NCBI RefSeq assembly: GCF_024362695.1
Contig: NW_026063256.1
Coordinates: 558,001-622,000, forward strand
Length of the DNA: 64,000 bases
Origin: Pectinophora gossypiella
Lineage: Eukaryota; Arthropoda; Insecta; Lepidoptera; Gelechiidae
Direction: 5' to 3'
A program made the translations under genes and the position numbers. Under the pieces are notes generated by a model. The model saw only the letters and a list, made by a program, of their open reading frames with translations, made no database searches and was not told the origin of the DNA. This document shows, piece after piece, positions 30,542 to 42,125 of the stretch; positions within the stretch are counted from its first letter, which is position 1, and every line of letters starts with the position of its first letter.

Positions 30542-30660
30542 AATTTTACTGATTGCATTTTTGGCATCAGTATCGATCACTTATCACCCCCTGATAGTTA
30601 TTTTGAAAAAATATTTAATGTACAGAATTGACCTCTCTACAGATTTATTATAAGTATAGA
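28523..30660 (-). mobile_element. Helitron-like element, family A copy 3
   Basis: CTAG at 28523-28526 follows A28522. The TC end is 30659-30660, before T30661. It has the hairpin, the shared LINE-tail insertion (about 28735-28915), about nine minisatellite monomers and a GTCT microsatellite (about 30492-30538). It has neither the LINE nor the short repeat that distinguish the two palindrome copies. Frames of about 60-90 aa over the minisatellite are repeat artefacts. Confidence 0.8.
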
Positions 30661-31245
30661 TGATTTTTGACTGATTGTATTGTTTCGTTATGTTTATATC
30701 TACGAGTATTAACAAATTATTAAACACTACAACTCATTTAGTATTTTATTATGAATGTTGAAAAAACTGCTTAGATTAAACTCATCTTTTTTTTTTTTGT
30801 AATAAACTATTAGTTTTATTTACTTCTAGAAATTACCGGCCAATTTAAAAACACATAAAATGGGATGATTTAATTAAAATTTAAAAACGTACAGACAATT
30901 TTGATCATTCATATTATAATAATAATAATTTATTTTACAATACATCGCTAGCTTTACTTTCTTTTATATTTTCTTTTTAACTTAAAGTAATGAATTTTAT
31001 AAGTAAAAAGTAGATAAGTATTTAGAGTTAATGTAGAACTAATCGCCTATCTAGATTTTGTTTTTTCAAAGTGCGTAATTCAAAAGTACATCGCTGGCTA
31101 ACTGTTACAGGAGAAGTATTTTTTTATATAAACTAAAACGGAACAAATTGTGTATTATACATATTTCGATAAAACAAATATAGAACTAATTATTTAATAT
31201 ATTCGTTAAAACGCAGGCCATGGTCAATCGCTAGGTACAGATACA
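30661..31245. repeat. AT-rich spacer and right member of inverted pair
   Basis: 30661-30925 is AT-rich with no frame of note. 30926-31245 is the reverse complement of 28185-28504. On the minus strand it ends with an AAATAAATTATTATTATTAT tail, as a LINE 3' end would. Confidence 0.6.
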
Positions 31246-31254
31246 TCTGCGAGT

Positions 31255-31548
31255 ATATTACAATTAACAAAGTCGTGTATTGACCATATTTTTGCTCGCT
31301 TGTATAATTGCATTGAAGCGCATACTTCTGTCGTCAATTACAAAATAGCGGATCATTACATAACTGGTTTAGTACTTCTTCATAACACTAGGGTTATGGG
31401 TAATAAACATAAGCTTGTAAATAAAATTGATAAATCTAAGTTAAAATCTGAGTTACGTAAAATAAATTGGAGGTCTGCTCTTGAATTGCAATGTCCAAGC
31501 GAAGTATTAAATTTCATAACATGTAATTTTAACGATATTTATAGTAAA
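31255..31548 (+). pseudogene. LINE endonuclease fragment (C-terminal part)
   Basis: The translation KSCIDHIFARLYNCIEAHTS...KIADHYITGLVLL matches the C-terminal half of a LINE apurinic-type endonuclease. The S/T-CIDHIF strand and the catalytic (S/A)DH motif are visible. It is followed by the linker ('KLKSELRKINW') that precedes reverse transcriptase. The Helitron end at 31549 (after A31548) cuts it. The endonuclease piece at 127-450 covers the N-terminal half of the same kind of domain. Confidence 0.65.
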
Positions 31549-32962
31549 CTAGCTGGTACCCGCGACTTCGTCTGCGTACTTTTAATTTGAATATTAAGGA
31601 TAAAAGGAACGGTATATAGCATTTGATTAAAAGAGAGTAAGTAGGTATATTTAAAAAAAATAAAAAATATCTGTTTACAGTAGGTATAAAGTACCTATGT
31701 ATTCCATTGAGTGGCAGAAATTACCTAGGAACATTTATCGGTCCCTTATGTCCAAGAGACACTTACAGGGGTCAGCGTCACGTTGTGTACAAAAATATTT
31801 TAAAATGACCTAATTTAAAACTTTTTTGTACACAACGTTTGCTATTTTGTTATTATTTGTTAAAATGTGGAGATTGTTTGGACTCGACACTCGCGAGCAG
31901 GCCACGTATACACCACGTGCGCTCCCCCACCACACGACAGCGCCGTTGACTGCCGCCACACTTCGGCGAATATGCGCGACGACGAACGACGACCGACGGC
32001 AGTGGCGACGATGCAGAGTATTCGTTAAAAGGAACTTTATCTACAAAAGCCAAATTTTTTTAACTTGATACACCCAAAACTACTAAATATCATGTTCCTA
32101 GGTTCAGTGGTTAATACTTTGTATACAAAAAGTTTGGCTTCGTAGTTCCCGTTCCGAATCCGTTCCGTTCCGTTCGAATTTCGGGAATTCCGTTTGTTGA
32201 AAAACTCTGCACATCCTAAGAGACCTACAATACAAAAACTCTTTATTGCACTTGAATCACATTAAAAATACATGAGTATTATAATTAAATTTGTAGTACA
32301 ACAGGCGGCCTACGTACCAAGTTTCATGGTTTTATCTTCAAAAATGACGAATACCCATACAAACTTTCAACCCGTATTTCATCCCCATACTGGTAAAAAA
32401 TTCAAAATGCTAGAACACACGATTTTTTGTTTGTTATTTAGTGCCTAAATACAAAATTTAATATTTTTATCTTGAAAAATGACGAATCTCATAAAAAATT
32501 TCAACACCTATTTCATCCCCTCAAAGATCGAATTTTCAAAAACGCTTTAACAAATTGTTTTTTTATTTCTTATCAAGTTCCTAAATATAAATTTTCGTGG
32601 TTTTATCCCCAAAAATGACGAACTCCCATACAAACTGAAAGTTTCACCCTCATTTCACCCCCTCACTGGTCGAAATTTCAGAAACGCTAGAACAAATGTT
32701 TAATTATTTTTTATCAAGTGCTTAAATATAAAGTTTCATGGATTTATATTTTAAAATTAAAATATCTCATCCAAACTTTCAACCCCTATTTCAATCTCTT
32801 CGTCCCTTCTTTTCGCAATAAAAGGTACCCTATGTTCTTTCTCAGGGTCTAAAGATTGTCTGTGCCAAATTTAATCAAAATCGGTTGAGATGTTTAAGCG
32901 GGAAAGCGTAACAGACAGACAGACAGACAGAGTTACTTTCGCATTTATAATATTAGTAAGGA
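31549..32962 (-). mobile_element. Helitron-like element, family B copy 2
   Basis: CTAG at 31549-31552 follows A31548. The TC end is at 32961-32962 before T32963. It is the inverted partner of 1261-3472, but about 31740-32028 replaces the satellite-bearing middle of that copy. It carries a GTCT microsatellite (about 32911-32930) and an 80-bp LINE-tail insertion (32229-32308). Short ORFs here are not recognised. Confidence 0.75.
32229..32308 (-). mobile_element. 80-bp LINE tail with 5-bp target duplication
   Basis: It is flanked by CCTAC on both sides (32224-32228 and 32309-32313). The family B copy at 1261-3472 shows the site with one CCTAC-equivalent and no insert. On the minus strand the insert ends GCAATAAAGAGTTTTTGTATT, a polyadenylation-like signal near the end, so it is a severely 5'-truncated retrotransposon tail. 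Confidence 0.75.
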
Positions 32963-33950
32963 TTATTTTCCCTCGTTGAATAGTAAACAAACTAAGTGTA
33001 GGTGTTATAATTTCGTTGACGAACTGATTACCTATCCGTTTCTTTGTCTAAAATGAGTATTAACTTATTACTATGATTGATTACTGGGCTTAAAGTTCGT
33101 ATAAATGTCTATCTAATTACCTCCTCAAGTTTAAAGCGTAGCTAGTCATGTAGTACTATATTAATTATGTGGTGTAAGTAATCGGATTTTATCTGTATGT
33201 AATGTAACAGTCAGTTGAATAAAAAAACGTATACAAATCAGATCAATTAATTGGCGTAATGTGATTCTAGAAAGAGTTTTAATGTTAATAGATAGCTAGC
33301 TATAGCTATGTGTAGGTTCCTGTAGGAATGAGATATAACTGTTTAATAAAGACAGTTGCATCAAAATTTTATCATAAATTCCCTAAATTATGGCGCCTAC
33401 CTACCCTCTAAGTTAGAAAAGTGATCAAATACCAACTTGAAGTCACTCAGTTTAAAAAAAAAAAACATCGAAATCATTCCAGTAGCTATGGCGTCATGCG
33501 CTTCTTGACACGATCACGAAATCTAGATTTCCGCGGGAATGAGGTATTTTCCCGCCATAAAAAGTAGCCTGTGTCCGTGCCTAAGATCCTATCTTTAAAT
33601 TAACCAAGTCTTATAAAATTCCGTTCAGACGTTTAGGCGTGAATGAGGCAAACTTTTAAAACAAACGATTAAAAATCACTAACTTAATTAGTTTTCTGTC
33701 TACTGCCTACGCCTTAAGTACGATAGCATGAATATTAATAGCCCATATCCATTTCTAGGTTACTATCTATCACCTTACTAAATTTCATCTAAATCCGTTC
33801 AGCCGTTTAGGCATGATAGAGCAAAACTCCCAGCAAAAACCATAAAAAAATCACTAACTCAATTCAGTTTTCTGCCTACTTCCTACCCCCTAAGTACGAT
33901 GACGTGATCATTTTGATCTTACAACCGTTTTTAGATAACCAACTATTAAT
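32963..33950. repeat. Outer inverted repeat, right copy, plus tandem unit
   Basis: 32963-33779 is the reverse complement of 459-1260. From 33780 to about 33935 a second, diverged version of 33600-33775 follows ('ccgttcagccgtttaggc', 'actaactcaattcagttttctgc', 'ccctaagtacgatgacg'), so the right copy is a tandem array of about 180-bp units. No coding sequence is seen. Confidence 0.75.
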
Positions 33951-34313
33951 GGACTTTGCGCGTGCGCTGTGATCGTGACCGGTCGTGCTGACAAATTCTG
34001 TGCCGATTTTGTGTCGTAAATTGTGAAATTAATTTGCTATTGGTCGAGTGACAAAGTTTTCGATTCCTGCTCCCTCTTGAGGTGTTTAAGTTACCGAGCT
34101 CCTCCTACTGGGCGGACTTAGAAGAGGACAATGGACTTTGCGCGTGCGCTGTGATCGTGACCGGTCGTGCTGACAAATTCTGTGCCGATTTTGTGTCGTA
34201 AATTGTGAAATTAATTTGCTATTGGTCGAGTGACAAAGTTTTCGATTCCTGCTCCCTCTTGAGGTGTTTAAGTTACCAGGCTCCTCCTACTGGGCGGACT
34301 TAGAAGAGGACAA
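33951..34313 (+). repeat. Two 182-bp 5' monomers of a LINE
   Basis: GGACTTTGCGCGTGCGCTGT begins at 33951 and 34133, and the sequences are almost identical (one small difference near 'gag/agg'). They sit directly upstream of the LINE 5' UTR and ORF1. This resembles promoter monomers at the 5' end of some LINEs (mouse L1 is the known example). Promoter activity is inferred. Confidence 0.7.
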
Positions 34314-34653
34314 ACAGTTTTTTGAGTGTCGCGGCCCGCACAATTTTGCTAGTGAGTGGTTCGATGTGAGGCGGTAGATTCGAACTCGGACCCAACGCAC
34401 GATAGTCTGCGCTTTCCCCGCGACGCCATTTCGGTTCGGTACGCACCACTTTCTGCTACGGCCGGCGACTACGAGTGCTACGTGCGTAGCTGCTGTTGCT
34501 ACACCGACCGCCTCGCATTCCGTCGTCTTGGGAGTGAGTCATCGCATCGAGTGCAGGGCAACAGCAGCGGACTGCGCGCGCTCGATATTTTTTCTCGTCG
34601 GCTCGGGCATTCTTCTATATTTTACAAGAAAATAAAATTAATTTACATACGCC

Positions 34654-35761
34654 ATGAAGTGCCAGGGATGCAACAACCCCCTTGAGAATTTGAATAGCAT
34701 GCTGGTGTGCATAACATGTAAGGGAACGTACCACATTGAATGCGTTAGTGTTACACCTGAACAATTCAAAACGAAAATAAATGAACTGAAACGCGCATGG
34801 CGATGTCCGTCGTGTTTGAATATTAACACGAAACGTCGTGGAGATAGTACACCAGTGCGGCAACAGGGAGAGGTTCACCCGGATATGGACATGTCATACG
34901 AGGATAGCTATGTTGAATTTTTTTCAAAACCATCTGTTGATGCTCTCGAAACGGTCACTGCCTCGACGACGACGCCTTCGAGGGGCGTGCTCTCACTGGA
35001 AAGTGTCTCCGAGTTGCTGAAAGAGAAGCTGGACTCCAAGCTAAATGCGATTCTCGACTCTAAGCTTAGTGACGTACGCGCTTCTATCGTTTTAGACATA
35101 AAGGCTGAATTTGTCTCATCTATTGAGCGGTTAAAACAGATTTTACCGCTACGACAGATTTTCTGTCTTCACAAATCGCAGAACTAGACAATCTTGTTAA
35201 GTCAGCCTCAACCCGCTTGGACATGCTCGAAACGGATAACGTGTCGCTGCGCTCGGAGATCACCAGTTTAAGACAGCAACAAGCTGCTGCTTATGGAGTT
35301 CAGGATATCGTGGCCTCCATGCAAAAAATTCAAAATGATATGAATTACAAAGAGCAGCAATCGTTAATGAATGACGTGGATATCTCTGGAATTCCTGAGT
35401 ATCAAGGCGAGTCAGTTATGACGTTATGCATGTTGTCCTGACAGCGGCGACCAAACTGGGCTGTAATTTGCAGGAATCCGATGTCGTCAGCGCAGTGAGA
35501 GTTGGACCCAAGCGAGGAGAAAATAGCGCAGGCAAGTCGCCTCGGCCCCGACCTATCGCAGTACGGCTGGCCAGACATACCACTCGTGTCAATATGGTCA
35601 AGTGCTCCCGCACACGGCGCGGTTCCACTACGGAAGGTCTTGGTCTCCCTGATCACCAGCCTCAAAAGTTTTATGTCAATGAACGGCTAACTAAATATAA
35701 TCGCGAGCTTTTTAATCTTGTTCGAGTAGCCGGTAAAGAACATGACTGGAAATATGTATGA
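34654..35761 (+). pseudogene. LINE ORF1 with PHD finger, frameshifted
   Basis: 34654-35187 starts with a PHD-type zinc finger (CQGCNNPL, then C-x2-C, H-x2-C, CPSC) over about residues 3-52. A linker and a coiled coil ('LKEKLDSKLNAILDSKLSDV') follow. A frame break near 35150 leads to 35217-35441 ('MLETDNVSLRSEITSL' coiled coil). A second break near 35425 leads to 35426-35761, which resembles the C-terminal RRM-like and FP-type domain of LINE ORF1 proteins ('NERLTKYNRELFNLVRVAG'). The protein would act as an RNA chaperone. With two breaks it is not functional as read. The first finger resembles that at 21210. Confidence 0.75.
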
Positions 35762-36174
35762 ATTCAAGTCAAATTTTTGCAAAGAAAAGTGAGAACGATA
35801 CTCGCCACATTTTTCGTAACAAAGAGGACTATCATCGTATTTTCGATATCAAAAGTGATGTTACAGCTGATTGAGGTGTTTTCCCATTTGTGTATTCTCG
35901 CTTTTGTTTTAATGTATTTGATTTATCGTCTAGATCTTGTAACCTATGTTTTAACTGCCGGGGATTTCGGAGTTAGCTTTTTTTATTTATTACCTAGTTT
36001 GTCAATGACGGGGTTATTGCCAACATTATATACACTTTTTTTTATTTAAACATATATCTTTTAAACATATATACCAAATGTATTATATTTTATTTTTCGG
36101 ACAAGTATATATTTATAGATATTTATTTTTTATTATAGGTATACGTTTTTATAATATCCAAATGCTTTTTAATA
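35762..36174. other. Spacer between LINE ORF1 and ORF2
   Basis: Very AT-rich. The 90-aa frame (35777-36049) is hydrophobic and probably chance. No conserved motif is seen. Confidence 0.5.
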
Positions 36175-38364
36175 ATGATGATTAAAACAAATTTTCTTAA
36201 GTTAGGTCTTTTTAACGCAGGTTCCTTATGTACTAAAAAAGATGAGTTTGAGGCCATGTTGCTGAAAGAGAAGCCGGATGTTTTAGCTATTAACAAAACG
36301 TGGTTGAGTGACGGTAATGATTTCTGTGCTCCATCTGTAATTGGTTATCGTTTGCGTCATTTACCTCGTCCGCGAGGTCTTCCTAAAAAGCGAGGTGGAG
36401 GTGTTGGTTTTTACTGTAGGCGTGATTGCTCGATCCGCGTATGTCCACATCCAACCACGAACATTGAAGTTGAGCAAATGTGGATCACCTTTTCTGTGAA
36501 TAAAACACGTTTTCTAGTCGGTACAGCCTATAGACCAGACTGGGTCGGTGTTGATATTTTTTTAGACTCTCTGACTGACTCCTTATCTTCATTTAAGAAT
36601 CATGACATTATAGTGCTTATGGGTGACTTTAATATTAATTTGCTGGATGTATCTGATCGTGAGACGGTTGCTCTAAATCAATTTTTACGCTGTTCTAACT
36701 TAAACAACCACGTCAAGTCCGCTACACACTTTACTGATCATAGCGCTACACTCATAGATTTAATACTCACTGATGATACTCTGACTACTACGGTAAATCA
36801 CATCCCGGATCTTGGGGCTCATGCCGCAATTTTCACAGAATTCAAAATTAAGAAGAAAAAAATTACACCTCAAGTAATTGTACAACGTCCGTTAAAATCC
36901 ATTAATATGCCTCTGTTTAAGTCTGCTGTAAGTTCAGTCGATTGGTCATATATATCTTGTTTAGAGGATGTGAATGATATGGTGAGCCAATTGCAAAATC
37001 ATATCTTACGAATTTTTAATGTTTTTGCACCAGAGAGACGCATAAGAATTTCAGGGAAAACATTACCGTGGTTAACAAGTAATATAAGGTACCTTATGAA
37101 TTTGCGAGATAAGGCTCACACTAAAGCAAAATTAACAGGAAATGACAATGATAAAGAATATTACAAATCTCTAAAACATTTAGTTATTACTAACACAGTA
37201 GCCGAAAAATCTGCATTTTTTAATGAAACGGTTAATAAAAACCTTAATAATGCAAAAACTCTCTGGAAAAATCTAAAATCCTCTATTTTACCTAATTTTA
37301 AAAACTCAGGAGACCTACCGGCTCATTTTAACAACCCGGACGACATTAATAAGCATTTTCTTAATGTTCCAGGCAGTGACAGGACCGATCTCTCCACTAT
37401 GACGTATTACGAGTTTCATAAGCACAGTGATGCTATTTTTAAGCTTAGTCCAGTGCATGAAAATGTGGTGGCTAAGGCGATATTTGAAATCAAATCTAAC
37501 GCCATGGGACATGATAATGTTTCTAGAGACATGTTCATTCTTACTTTACCGCAAACGCTTGGTGTCATTACAGCGATAATTAATAAATCAATTTTACGTG
37601 GCATTTTCCCTAATCAATGGAAAAATGCAATAGTACACCCTCTACCAAAAAAATCCAATGTAACTGATATTAAAGATTTGCGACCTATCAGTATTTTACC
37701 TTTTTTGTCCAAAATTATAGAAAAAATAGTCTACAACCAAGTATACAAATATTGCAATTCTTCAAACATCCTTTCTGAGCTTCAGTCTGGGTTTCGATCA
37801 AAGCGCAGTACCACAACAGCTCTTCTTGATGTAGTCGACAATCTTTTGCGTCACCAGGACTCAGGTATGGGTTCCATCTTGGTACTGCTTGATTTTTCGA
37901 GGGCTTTCGACTCCATAAATACGTCATTATTAATATCAAAACTGGCTTACTGTGGATTCGAGTCTACAGCGATCAAGTGGTTCAGCAGCTATTTGGATGA
38001 GCGTCACCAAAAAGTGGTGATACGAAAACCCAACGGTGATCTTTTGCAATCGGATTATCAATTGGTTAAACGTGGAGTTCCGCAGGGATCTATATTAGGT
38101 CCGTTACTCTTCATTATTTATAGTTCCGATATTACTGATTGTATTCAATACAGCAAATATCATATTTATGCCGATGATCTGCAAATTTATGTCCCATGTG
38201 GACGTGATGATACGGTCGGAGCAGTTGATTCTCTTAATCAAGACCTGAATAGAGTTTTTGCCTGGAGCCAGAAAAATTGCCTTGTTTTGAATGCCTCTAA
38301 GTCCAAATTCATGATCATAGGTACGAAGCACCAAACTAAACTACTAGAAGCTGCCAAACCTTAA
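36175..38364 (+). pseudogene. LINE ORF2 (endonuclease-RT), altered active site, 3'-truncated
   Basis: 729 aa. An apurinic-type endonuclease occupies about 1-230. The usual metal-binding Glu of 'INETWLS' is Lys here (AINKTWLS), and the usual SDH motif reads GAH, while GDFNIN is kept, so DNA nicking is probably lost. Reverse transcriptase follows: LRPISILPFLSKIIEKI, FRSKRSTTTAL, LDFSRAFDS, GVPQGSILGPLLF and YADD (665-668). The frame ends abruptly about 60 residues after YADD, without thumb and tail. The layout matches jockey/CR1-group LINEs. The start at 36175 fits the usual 'L..FNAGSL' opening. Confidence 0.85.
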
Positions 38365-38550
38365 GTATCCATGTACTGTCTGTACATCTCGCCGAGATAT
38401 CGACGTTATGAGAAAATTATCACGTATGTTTCGTAAGACCGATCACTACTTTGAAGGGGCACAAAATGTGCTCCTCGAATTCAACCCGGATGCTAATGAA
38501 CAATCGGCTATAAATTGGATTCGCAAGGTTAATGAAACCGCTAAAATCTA
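38363..38550 (+). pseudogene. Ty3/gypsy gag fragment, upstream half
   Basis: The translation '...LLEFNPDANEQSAINWIRKVNETAKIY' matches the gag capsid segment of the second gypsy at 53250-53330 ('PEFDPLLKEQTVNVWLDKVDECAEIY'). The frame continues after the DNA transposon at 44609. The TA duplicated at 38549-38550 and 44607-44608 lies inside one tyrosine codon, so removing the insert restores the frame. Confidence 0.75.
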
Positions 38551-39266
38551 CAGGGTGTAACGGAACGGGGGTATCAACCCGAAGTGTGCCTACTCTGTCA
38601 CTATCTACAAATCACATGCGAGAGTATTGGCCGCCTAAATTCATATTTGCATTAGTTATGAGCAATTGAATTCCAGGTCTTCATGTAATAAATTCAAATT
38701 TGCACAACACTACGTAGCAATCAGCTGTTCAAGGTATTTAACTTTTGAGTGAACAGCTACCACCTCTTTTATTTATGCCTGCCCTAGTAAAGGGTAAACG
38801 TGCCAGTGATGGCCATATTAATCAATATTTTTTAAATTGTTTTGTTTCATCCTTGTGAGGCCAAGATTTCCAGACACAATATTTAAAAAAACAATGGGCT
38901 TTGGTCCCGGTTACTGCTTACTGATGTAATAAGTAGTTGTTACATGAGCCATGTCAGGGGCATTTGGCGGCTCAATAATAACCCTCGCACCAGGATTGAC
39001 GAGGTTGGTTATCCACCGCACAACCAATAGGATAGAACAAGATGTGAACATACATGAATCACGGCTTTATCCCTAATGGACCAGACAGAGCTACAAGTAA
39101 TTACACATATCTAATATCACACTTACTGCGCTACTGAGGTGGGCAGAGTCACTTTGTTGTACAAGTTTTGTCCAAAAATGTAGTCGATTACCTACATTAA
39201 TAGTTGATAAATAAATGTACTTTACAATGCATCTCGTCTCCTTGTGTAGTATGCTTTATTTTATGA
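38551..39266. other. Left part of TA element with dispersed repeat
   Basis: No gene. About 38930-39060 ('ttacatgagccatgtcaggg', 'ggcggctcaataataaccct', 'gaggttggttatccaccgcac') is the reverse complement of a block at about 42190-42310, a dispersed repeat I have seen widely in Lepidoptera. Confidence 0.6.
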
Positions 39267-40814
39267 CTAGCTTTTGCCCGCGACTTCGTCCGCGTGGCGT
39301 GTTATATAAGAGAGAGATCTTTGTGTGTGTGGGAGTGCATACTTATGCAGTTTAGATTTTTTCATACAATTTTTTTCCTAATAACTCCCATTTTTCAAAA
39401 TATTACAGCCAAAAATAAACTTTATATTTACTAAGGTATGCATGCATGCTAGATTGAATTAATTGATTGAATTGATTTTTTTTTTAATTGATTGTTCATT
39501 GAGTTTTAATTTTAATACACACTTCCTCTCTTCCCTTCAACTATGCTGTGCCCTACAGGGTCCATGTTTTAGTTCCTATGCCTATGTAACACCCCATTGT
39601 ACTACATGGAATGCAATAAATAATTTAATTGAATTGAAAACATCTATCTTACGCGGTTTCGATTTTTTCATACAAATGTTTTTTTCCCGTTAACTCCCGT
39701 TTCCGTGGGAATTTTGCAATAACCTGTTGCAACTAAGCTTTAAGTTAACTAAGGTACCTGCATGCCAAATTTCAAGCGTCTAACTTAAGCGGTTTAGATT
39801 TTTCATACAAAAGGATTTTCCCGCTAATTTCCGTTCCCGTGGGAATTCCGGGAATTCCTTTCTTAGTGTACCTCTACGGTACCTAAGCTATGTCCCTTCC
39901 AAATTTCAAATGCCTACGTTTAGCCGTTCAGGCTGTGCGTTGATATGTCAGTCACTGAGTCAGTCAGTTTCTCCTTTTATTTAGATTTGATTTTTTTCAT
40001 ACAAATGTTTTTTCCCGCTAACTACCGTTCCCGTGGGAATTTTGTAATATCCTGTTGCAACTAAGCTTTAAGTTTACTAAAGTACCTGCATGCCAAATTT
40101 CAAACGTCTAACTTGAGTGGTTTAGATTTTTCATACAAAAGGATTTTCCCGCTAATTCCCGTTCCCATGAGAATTTCGGGAATTCCTTTCTTAGTGCACC
40201 TCTACGGTATCTAAGGTACCTGCGAGCCAAATTTCAAACATGTAACTTGAATGGTTTAGATTTTTCATACAAAAGGATTTTCCCGTTAATTCCCGTTCCC
40301 GTGGGAATTTCGGGAATGCCTTTCTTAGTGCACCTCCACGGTACCTAAGGTACCTGCATGACAAATTTCAAACGTCTAACTTGAGTGGCTTAGATTTTTC
40401 ATACAAAAGGATTTTCCCGCTAATTCCCGTTCTCGTGGGAATTTCGGGAATTCCTGTCTTAATGCACCTCCTCGGTACCTAAGGTACCTGCATGACAAAT
40501 TTCAAACGTCTAACTTGAGTGGTTTACATTTTTCATACAAAAGTATTTTCCCGCTAATTCCCGTTCCCGTGGGAATTTCGGGAATTCCTTTCTTAGTGTA
40601 CCTCTACGGTATCTAAGGTACCTGCATGCCAAATTTCAAACGTCTAACTTGAGTGGTTTAGATTTTTCATACAAAAGGATTTCCCTTCACTACTCTGCTC
40701 CTATTGATTGTAGCGTGATGAAAAGTATACTATAACCTGTCCAAGAGTGTGAAGAATAATTGTACCAAGTTTCATTAAAATCCGTCCAGTAGTTTTTGTT
40801 TCTATAAGGAACAT

Positions 40815-40867
<53 letters not shown>

Positions 40868-40989
40868 AATTTTACTGATTGCATTTTTGGCATCAGTATC
40901 GACCACTTATCATCATCCCCTGATAGTTATTTTGAAAAAATATTTAATGTACAGAATTGACCTCTCTACAGATTTATTATAAGTATAGA
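39267..40989 (-). mobile_element. Helitron-like element, family A copy 4
   Basis: CTAG at 39267-39270 follows A39266. The TC end is at 40988-40989 before T40990. It is the shortest of the four copies, with fewer minisatellite monomers, the shared LINE-tail insertion (about 39450-39650) and the longest GTCT tract (about 40815-40863). It sits inside the TA element, so it arrived later. Confidence 0.8.
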
Positions 40990-41179
40990 TTACGTAATAT
41001 CAGGCTCCCTTAACACCGTCATCCAGGTCAAATGGGCATCACGCTAGCGGCGAATGCGTTCATGGCTAGCTAGGTACGGGACAGTTTCATTAGAATACTT
41101 TCAGAGTTTTGCAGGCCCTAAACAACTACTACTACTCATACACAGTTACCACCAATCACTGACTAAGGTGTGCAAGTAC

Positions 41180-41560
41180 TAACACCTCACTTTACAATGG
41201 ATCAAAGGACACAGCGATTCAAGAGGTAACGACGCGGCGGACGAGTTGGCCAGAAGGGGAACGGGAGGTAACAGCCATCGGTCCGCAACCGATATTGCCG
41301 ATCTCATTCGGACAGGTCCGCTCGCTGCTACGAACGAGAGCAGCCAACAAACACACCTTTTTTTGACGTGACTTATCGAAGATTTGCCGCAAATGACATT
41401 AACTACTTGGCCGGACAAATGGGGAGCGCTGAAGGCTCTCACCCGGTACAACGTTTAAGACAACAGGCCTGAGGGTGCCCAGTTGGGCGCGAACCTCGGC
41501 TCAGGGCGTCGTCTGAGAGGAAAAATATTTGAAAGAATTAAACGACCCTAGTAAGTCGAT
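41180..41560 (+). pseudogene. LINE RNase H and 3' UTR fragment
   Basis: The plus-strand translation LTLQWIKGHSDSRGNDAADELARRG is the C-terminal signature of a LINE RNase H (the GH and N-x2-AD motifs). The frame ends with a stop near 41368. The 3' part shares 'caacaggcctgagggtgcccag' with 12720-12740 (minus). 40990-41179 holds nothing recognisable. Confidence 0.75.
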
Positions 41561-41729
41561 AGCGATAAGCGCTGATTGAGGGAAGTCGTCGACCACGCCG
41601 GCGGTGTCGGTATCGGGGTCCTGAAATGTTTGTTGTCGCGAGCTGATTGGCTGATTCTATGGCTAGAGTAATCGGGTCGTCGGGATCGTATTACATACTT
41701 CGGACGCCGATGCTATTCAGTACCGTTCC

Positions 41730-42125
41730 TAAGCGGGATGTATTCGGAAGCCGCAACTACCAGGGGATTTGGTTGGTGCGGAGCAGAATCGAAAAAACTA
41801 ATTTGAGCCATTGGGCAATGGTTGGCAGACTTAGGTCAATGTGCAGATTTTCATTGCGAAGGAACCACGAACGATTTTGTATTTCCTGTAGACGGTGGAT
41901 TTGAGAGAGACTCGCGTGAGCGAAAACTACCCCTGCATAGGTCATGATCGGACGGATGCAAGTCGTGTAGATTCCTAAGGGATAATTTACTACGCTTGTT
42001 AAGGAGACAATGAACACGGCCCATTACAAACGTGGCGCGATCGCGCACACTACCTAACATAACTTTACTTTTACTATGACATGGTAAAAGTAATCTTAAA
42101 ATAAGTACTTTCGTACAATACAATA
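41730..42125 (-). pseudogene. LINE reverse transcriptase thumb fragment, frameshifted
   Basis: On the minus strand two frames give 'VRDRATFVMGRVHCLLNKRSKLSLRN' and 'LGIYTTCIRPIMTYAGVVFAHASLSQIHRLQEIQNR', then 'WFLRNENLHIDLSLPTI'. These are the consecutive thumb-to-tail blocks of jockey-type LINEs, with a frame break near 42000. The catalytic core is missing. Confidence 0.7.

Larger units (their letters stand above)
33951..38364 (+). mobile_element. LINE with 5' monomers, 3'-truncated
   Basis: Order: two 5' monomers, GC-rich 5' UTR (34314-34653), frameshifted ORF1, AT-rich spacer (35762-36174), ORF2. It stops within ORF2 just after the reverse transcriptase active-site region, where gypsy gag begins. 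Loss of the 3' rather than the 5' end is unusual for a LINE and points to a later deletion or rearrangement. Confidence 0.8.
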
